A stretch of 35,133 nt of DNA from contig BFEA01000629.1 of assembly GCA_003427395.1 (NCBI GenBank), forward strand, positions 517,325-552,457, written 5' to 3'. Numbering within the stretch: the first letter of the stretch is position 1; the number at the start of each line of letters is the position of its first letter. This document shows, piece after piece, positions 30,343-35,133 of this stretch. Source of the DNA: Chara braunii. Lineage: Eukaryota; Streptophyta; Charophyceae; Charales; Characeae. The notes beneath the pieces are model-generated. The model searched no databases. It was not told where the DNA came from and was given only the letters and a program-made list of their open reading frames with translations. The translations under genes were made by a program, and so were the position numbers.

Positions 30343-30743
30343 TTAGAAGCTAGAAGATACTGGGCATGGCATCCGGAATGAAAATATCTCAGTTAGGATC
30401 ATGCAAATACTCTTGTAAATAATCTGTGAAAAATGCTCTAACCTGTAAGTAGTCTGTCAGCTAAGAGTAGGACTGGTTTGGCCATTGAGAGAGGACCTCT
30501 ATCCATTCGCTCAGATGCTCCATGTGACCCCTCCAGACGCCTTGGGCTTATCATGCTATCCTGATGGCTCTGCTGATTGGTGTCTCTGTGATCCGTTTTC
30601 CTTGGCAAGAGAGCAAGGGCCAGTGGAATCCTCAGAAATCATGACTGCCCCACCAGCCCGGGCTGATTGGGCCACGACTGTTTTTCTGAGCCTGGAGGCA
30701 CCAGGACCCTTCAGACTCCAAAATACCTTCTTTTGTTTTCGAG
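30343..30743. other. Gene-free stretch before the LINE
   Basis: No gene is supported. A segment near 30694-30713 (GGAGGCACCAGGACCCTTCA) also occurs just inside the LINE at about 30797-30816. The 91-codon frame at 30485-30760 has no domain. Confidence 0.4.
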
Positions 30744-33700
30744 AAAACTTCACTGTGTAATTCGGCCCCTTCCTAACCAACATATATAATAATGTTGGAG
30801 GCACCAGGACCTTTCAGCCCGGTAGAGTTGTATGTAGAATGTTGGGAGGCCTTCGACCCCTTCCTAACCAACATATATAATAATGTAAGGGTAGGGAGTC
30901 CGTTACCGACAGGGTTTTTGAAAGGGTACGTCTCCCTCCTGTATAAGAAAGGGAGCAAGTCTGAGGTAAGGAACTACAGACCAATATCGGTACTAAACGT
31001 CGCATATAAAATTCTGGCAAAAGCACAGGCCATGAGGCTCGCCGAGTACCTACCAGTCTTAATAGGCCCAGAACAAGGGGCCTTTGTGAAAGGACGAACT
31101 ATATTTGATAATATAATGGCCACCTTACAGGCACTAGAAATAATATCATCAGAAAAAAGAGAAGTAGCAGTACTTCTTCTTGACATGGAAAAAGCCTACG
31201 ATAAAGTAGGTTGGCCGTTTGTCTTTACCACTCTGAAACTTATGGGCTTTGGCCCACAGTTTCGGCAGTATGTTAAGGCTATGTACTCAGATGCATCCTC
31301 GGTAGTACTGGGTTAATGGTAAACTATCTGATGAGTTTAAATTAACTCGATCACTGCACCAGGGGTGCCCACTTGCCCCGTTACTCTTCGTGTTACAGTT
31401 AGAAGTACTGTTAGATAACATCAGATCTAATCCGGCCATTAGGGGATTAGAACTCCCAACAGACATTCACTGGAAAGGAGGAGCCATCGAGACGACCTCA
31501 CGGTTGCTTGTGAGAACTCCCAGTCATGTCTTAACGAATTGAGGGTAGTGTTAGATGATTATTGTAATCTGTCGGAGGCATCTATAAATTGGGATAAATC
31601 GGTATATCTACTCCCAACCCCATTCACGATCAAGGTCAATTGGGGCCTGAAGGAGGTTCCAGCAGAGAGCTCAGAGCGGTTGTTGGGGGTTCAGGTATCA
31701 ATGCAAAACTGTGCCCAGAGCCAGGACAAGATCCTTCAAGACAAGATCTGTGCAAGAATATCAGGGTGGGTAAGTAACCACAAGTTATCAACATACGGCA
31801 GAGCAATGGTGCTCACCTCAGCGACGTTCTCCATTCTTTGGTTCCCAATGGCAGTCCACTATGTGGGAGATGCAGCGTATTCTACCATCAAGTGAGCAGC
31901 GGCCAGATATCTATGGAAACCGGAGGCTAAGGAGGAACAAGGTTTTATATATAAAGTGGCCTGGGACACCATATGTCAACCCAAACAACAAGGGGGCCTG
32001 GGCTGTTGGATCCTAGGGATCAAAACATAGCGCTGTTAGTCAAATGGATTATTAAAGCCTGTTTCCCGGAGAACTATAAGCAATGGACTCATCTCGCAGA
32101 GTACATTCTCAGGAGAGATTGGTCTTTGGCAGAAGGGGTGAATGTATGGTCATGTATAGTGCAAACGAATCTGCCCAAGAAAAAGACAAGGTCAAGAACC
32201 TGGAACGGTATACTCTCTGCCTGGCAAAAGATCAGGCCTGTAATGCTGTCAGAACCAGGATCGAAGGCAGAGATCCTCAACCAAAGCATCTTCGACAATC
32301 CAATAATTAAGCTGTCGACGGGAACCCCGATTGAGTCAGGGGAAAAAGCCGGAAATTTCGGTCGGACATGGATAGAGAAAGGAGTATTCTTGATTGCGCA
32401 CCTGTGGAGTCCTCAAAGACAGGGGTGGATATCAGGGTCAGAAGTTAGGATGAAGCTACCAAGACTTCACAGAGTTGAGAAACATCTAACGGTGATACTC
32501 AAAGCTCTTCCGGGGCACTGGGGACAGCTGCTTAAAGAGGAAACGGACCATGCATTTGGCACCTGGGTCATGCATCCAGAGGAGGAGAACTTGGTGCTGA
32601 AGGTTTTGGGCCCGAATCTGCCGCAAGGAACTATTTTGGAACAATGGAGGAAAGGGCCCCGAAAGAAAGAAGGGACGGAGCTCATCAAGGAGAAGGAAAT
32701 AACGTTGAGAGTCACAGCTGAGCTGCTTGAAGTTAAGGTGTGGGATCCGCAGAAGACAAGGAATAAGTGAAACCCACTGTTGCTGCATAGGAAGGCGGCA
32801 GAATACAGAGTGGAACCGCTTCAATATGGTTGGACAGGCATAGAGGGCAAAAGTATACCATTGATCAACTATCAAGCTAAAACCGGGGCGACGCAGCAGA
32901 GGAAGCAGAAAGCTCAGCCTCAAGCAAAAGCTGTGGAGAAGTTTAAGAAGAGTCAAGGAGAATCTAAACCTCCACCAGACTACAAATTGTTGTGGAAAAT
33001 GTTGAAGAAAAGTCCCGTCACAGAAGCAAGCCAGCCTAATGTGGGCACAGTCGATGTCGGTGATTCCTTCAGCCGTTTGGCTGAGCAATAGGGGGATGGA
33101 GCTAGATGTCACCTGTCAACAATGAAATTGGGGTTGGGAGGCAACAGAGCACCTGTGGCTCCTGCGCCCACTGGCGGATCAAATGTAGGAATGGTGGAAG
33201 TTGCAGTGGGAAGTCGGGGCGCAGCGAAGTGGGAATGGACAGATGAATGGATACTTCATGCAATACCTCCCTCCCAGGCAAAGCTCACGGATGAATGGGG
33301 CTACGTTGCACTAGTATGCAGAGGTATAATCATGGAAGTTACCTGGAAAGCAAGAAACGCGGCGGTCTTTCACAAAGAATTGCTCCCCCTACAACAACGG
33401 ACGAGAATGGTGAAGGAAATGCTAAGGATCACAGTGATAACAGAATGGAGAAAATCAAGGCAACGTTCAGGCAGGGGTCTGGGCTGGTTCCGGAAAACTT
33501 GGACAAACGAAGATTTCCTGGCCTCGATCAATTCCGAAGGAAAGATGCAAGTTGCTAAATGGTTATACTAATAAAGAGCTAGGGAGAGAGTCCTAGGGGA
33601 AAGACACAGATACAAGACAATTTGGGTGAGCGTGTTAGCTCACAGAGAATAGGAATAATGGTTACACAATGTTTTGGTAGGTGGTTTTATACCTACAAGG

Positions 33701-34137
33701 AAGGAGACACTTGGTAAGGAAACATGGCCTCTGATTCCTCAACTTTTGTTGCAATTCTTCCAATATACAGAGGCGGACATAGAAGGTAGAGGGGCAGCCA
33801 AAGTCAAGATAGGTCTGACGCCCTTCCACCTGTATTCAACTCAGAGAAGCTTCATTGAGCTGATACCTCTTTACTGTGCTTCAAGTCAATAACTTTTTTT
33901 GGATAAGCTTGAGTTAATGGGACGCTGGACCCGGTTTTCAGCATTAGGGGCCCGGTTAGGTTTTGTATTTCAGCAGTCAGTATTGGGTTTTGAGCGAGTG
34001 CTAGTAAGCTAAACTGGCTAAGGCTGCCAGGATATCCCTGGGTTGAATTGTGAGGTCCCCGGCCTCGGTTCCTATGGTTTTTTAATAAAATTTTCAAGCT
34101 GTTCAAAAAAAAAAAAAAAAAAAAAACTTCACTGTGT
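30744..34137 (+). mobile_element. 5'-truncated LINE with poly(A) and 15-bp target-site duplication
   Basis: The insert (30759 to 34126) ends in 22 A residues (34105-34126). AAAACTTCACTGTGT flanks it at 30744-30758 and 34123-34137 (the first bases of the right copy merge with the tail). The 5' end lies just before the reverse transcriptase domain, so the endonuclease and first ORF are absent. CCCCTTCCTAACCAACATAT occurs twice near the 5' end (30767 and about 30860), suggesting template switching at completion. The 3' untranslated part has the GCTGGACCCGGTTTTCAG motif (33924-33941) shared with other LINE tails here. Confidence 0.85.
30792..33571 (+). pseudogene. LINE reverse transcriptase ORF2 remnant, frame-disrupted
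   Basis: Reverse transcriptase of a plant L1-type LINE, in pieces. 30792-31316 carries motif 1 (RNYRPISVLN), motif 2 (GAFVKGRTIFDNI) and motif A (LLLDMEKAYDKVGW). A frame change near 31312 gives motif B (SLHQGCPLAPLLF). Another change near 31480 gives the motif C position, read as HRDD (31485-31496) in place of YADD or FADD, then motif D (INWDKS). The frame stops at TGA 31893, continues to about 32000, then shifts to 31973-32770, which starts with a typical GPGLLDPRDQNIALLVKW segment. Frames 32780-33091 and 33122-33571 (TWKARNAAVFHKE, LINE C-terminus-like) complete it. Not functional. Confidence 0.8.
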
Positions 34138-34297
34138 CATGGCTCCTTCCTATTGGTGGGGAGCACGGCCTGCTGGAAACCGGCTCCAGGGACCAACCCA
34201 GTAATTTACCTGAGCTGTGGAGCATAAGCCTCAGGGCATGCTCCAGGGACCAACCCAGTAATTTACCTGAGCTGTGGAGCATATGCCTCAGGGCATG
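34138..34297 (-). repeat. Older LINE-tail sequence with 57-bp tandem duplication
   Basis: Right after the LINE, TATTGGTGGGGAGCA and CTGGAAACCGG match the minus-strand LINE tail at 18040-18084, so the LINE probably landed in an older, oppositely oriented LINE end. From 34184 a 57-bp unit (CTCCAGGGACCAACCCAGTA...) is repeated almost exactly at 34241-34297. Confidence 0.65.
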
Positions 34298-34467
34298 CTC
34301 AGACTGCGAACGCATATCTGCAAATTTTGCAGCCTTTGTAATAGAAGCTTTTTGGGCTTTGTGCCTTAGGCTGGTCACACTGGCGGAGCATTTCGAATGA
34401 GATGCCGTTGCAGTAATCTGACAATACTGAGGCCATGTTGGGTGTGGTGACCCAGGAACTGGAGTAA

Positions 34468-34777
34468 TGTAGCGGAACTCGGGTTGGCCTGTGAGACCAG
34501 CCCCTTGGCCTGTTCTCACAGGCCTGTGTTATATTCGGGGTAGGCTAGTCCAGGCCGGTACCTCTGTCGGTACAAGCCAGTCCAGTCCAGTCCCGTCAGT
34601 CCGCTGAGGTATACCCCAGCCATTGTCTGTTTTCAGTCTCATTCCTCACTTGCACATTTTGGAGTACGTGTGTTGGAGTCTTGCGTGGGGAGCTGCGCTG
34701 TGCCATCTTGCTTCCCCTTCTTCCTCCATCTCCATCTCTGTCACTAGCGGAGCACCACACCTGGTGGGTCCGCTACA
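34468..34777 (+). mobile_element. 5' LTR of an LTR retrotransposon, about 310 bp
   Basis: It starts TGTAGCGG and ends CCGCTACA, an exact 8-bp terminal inverted repeat of the TG..CA type, and is followed one base later by a primer-binding site. The internal sequence is CT-rich near the 3' end; GGTATACC at 34609-34616 might include a TATA-like site, but this is weak. The partner LTR would lie beyond the window, so the duplication of the target cannot be checked. Confidence 0.65.
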
Positions 34778-34778
34778 T

Positions 34779-34790
34779 TGGTATCGGAGC
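34779..34790 (+). promoter_or_regulatory. Primer-binding site complementary to initiator tRNA-Met
   Basis: TGGTATCGGAGC differs at one position from TGGTATCAGAGC, the usual plant LTR-retrotransposon site complementary to the 3' end of initiator tRNA-Met. It sits right after the LTR. Confidence 0.75.
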
Positions 34791-35133
34791 GGGAACCGTC
34801 CCCGCCCCCACCCACCACACCGCACAGCAGCGAAATACGGCAAAACCCGACAGTCGGGTTTTCGTCTGTTTTTGGGGCGTTTTCGGGCAAAAAAGCGGGA
34901 AAAACAACGAAAAAAGGTGGCTGCAGCCGGAGAGCTCCACGTGGCGAAAAAGGAAGCCAAGGCTGCCGCATGCGCGCGCGCGCCCACGTTGCCCCACCCC
35001 GCCCACTCCGGGATTTATATTATCAAGATCCGAGATGCAACTGCCGCTGCTGGGGTTTGAACCCAGGCACTTGCAGAGCCATGCTCGTGTGTAAGCAACC
35101 TCATAACACACTCGCCACAGTGTGTCCATGGCT
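34791..35133 (+). mobile_element. Leader of the LTR retrotransposon, cut by the window end
   Basis: C-rich leader with no gag frame yet. A strong hairpin (AAAACCCGAC, one base, then its complement) lies at 34842-34862. Overlapping frames on both strands lack recognised domains. The tRNA-like sequence at 35043-35123 sits on the opposite strand. Confidence 0.5.
35043..35123 (-). mobile_element. tRNA-like sequence, probable SINE head
   Basis: On the minus strand a perfect T arm (CTGGG TTCAAAC CCCAG, 35050-35066) is preceded by a D-arm-like TGGCGAGTGTG and an anticodon-like region with TTACAC. The acceptor stem pairs in only about four of seven positions, so a SINE or tRNA pseudogene is more likely than a working tRNA. 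It may lie inside the LTR element leader. Confidence 0.45.

Overview
This is nuclear DNA from a eukaryote of the green-plant lineage, most likely a repeat-rich streptophyte alga; Chara braunii is my best guess, not something the window proves. The clues are a plant-type receptor-like kinase, plant-style LINE, SINE, hAT, PIF/Harbinger and LTR elements, long simple repeats, long gene-poor stretches and possible GT..AG splice signals. There are no operons. Twelve isolated N bases, in three clusters, show the assembly has low-confidence spots.

Layout. 1-5680 is gene-free: a fold-back element (219-574), a long GA microsatellite (1951-2081), a hAT-like element with a perfect 8-bp target-site duplication (2329-3100) and a second fold-back (4419-4945). 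5680-8935 is a satellite with a roughly 125-145 bp unit, organised first as A/B dimers and then mostly as B monomers. Directly against it lies a regular array of 17 palindromes spaced about 58 bp apart (8969-9932). 10082-16336 holds a decayed gene for a very large multidomain protein: an N-terminal region of unknown function, an acidic linker, a ParB-like domain, a possible Rossmann/methyltransferase-like domain and a C-terminal Ulp1-type (C48) cysteine protease domain. It is broken by several frameshifts and stops. 16540-24039 has no gene I can support; it holds a telomere-like minisatellite, degenerate minisatellites, LINE tails, a Tourist-like MITE, a SINE with target-site duplications and small tandem duplications.

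24040-26923 (minus) is the one near-intact gene, an RD-type receptor-like kinase with a predicted beta-propeller-like ectodomain. It has one frameshift at a four-base homopolymer and no intron is needed. 26924-30342 holds an upstream region, a second copy of the first fold-back family, GA/GC simple repeats and a terminal-inverted-repeat element carrying a nested SINE. 30759-34126 is a 5'-truncated, frame-disrupted LINE with a 22-base poly(A) and a 15-bp target-site duplication. The window ends in the 5' LTR (34468-34777), primer-binding site and leader of an LTR retrotransposon.

The genes do not form a pathway. The most interesting part is 5.7-16.3 kb: satellite, palindrome array and ParB-like/Ulp1-like gene side by side. 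ParB proteins are known to bind palindromic parS sites, so the adjacency is worth testing. The same palindrome core also occurs in unrelated fold-back elements of this window, which argues for a plain mobile-repeat origin.
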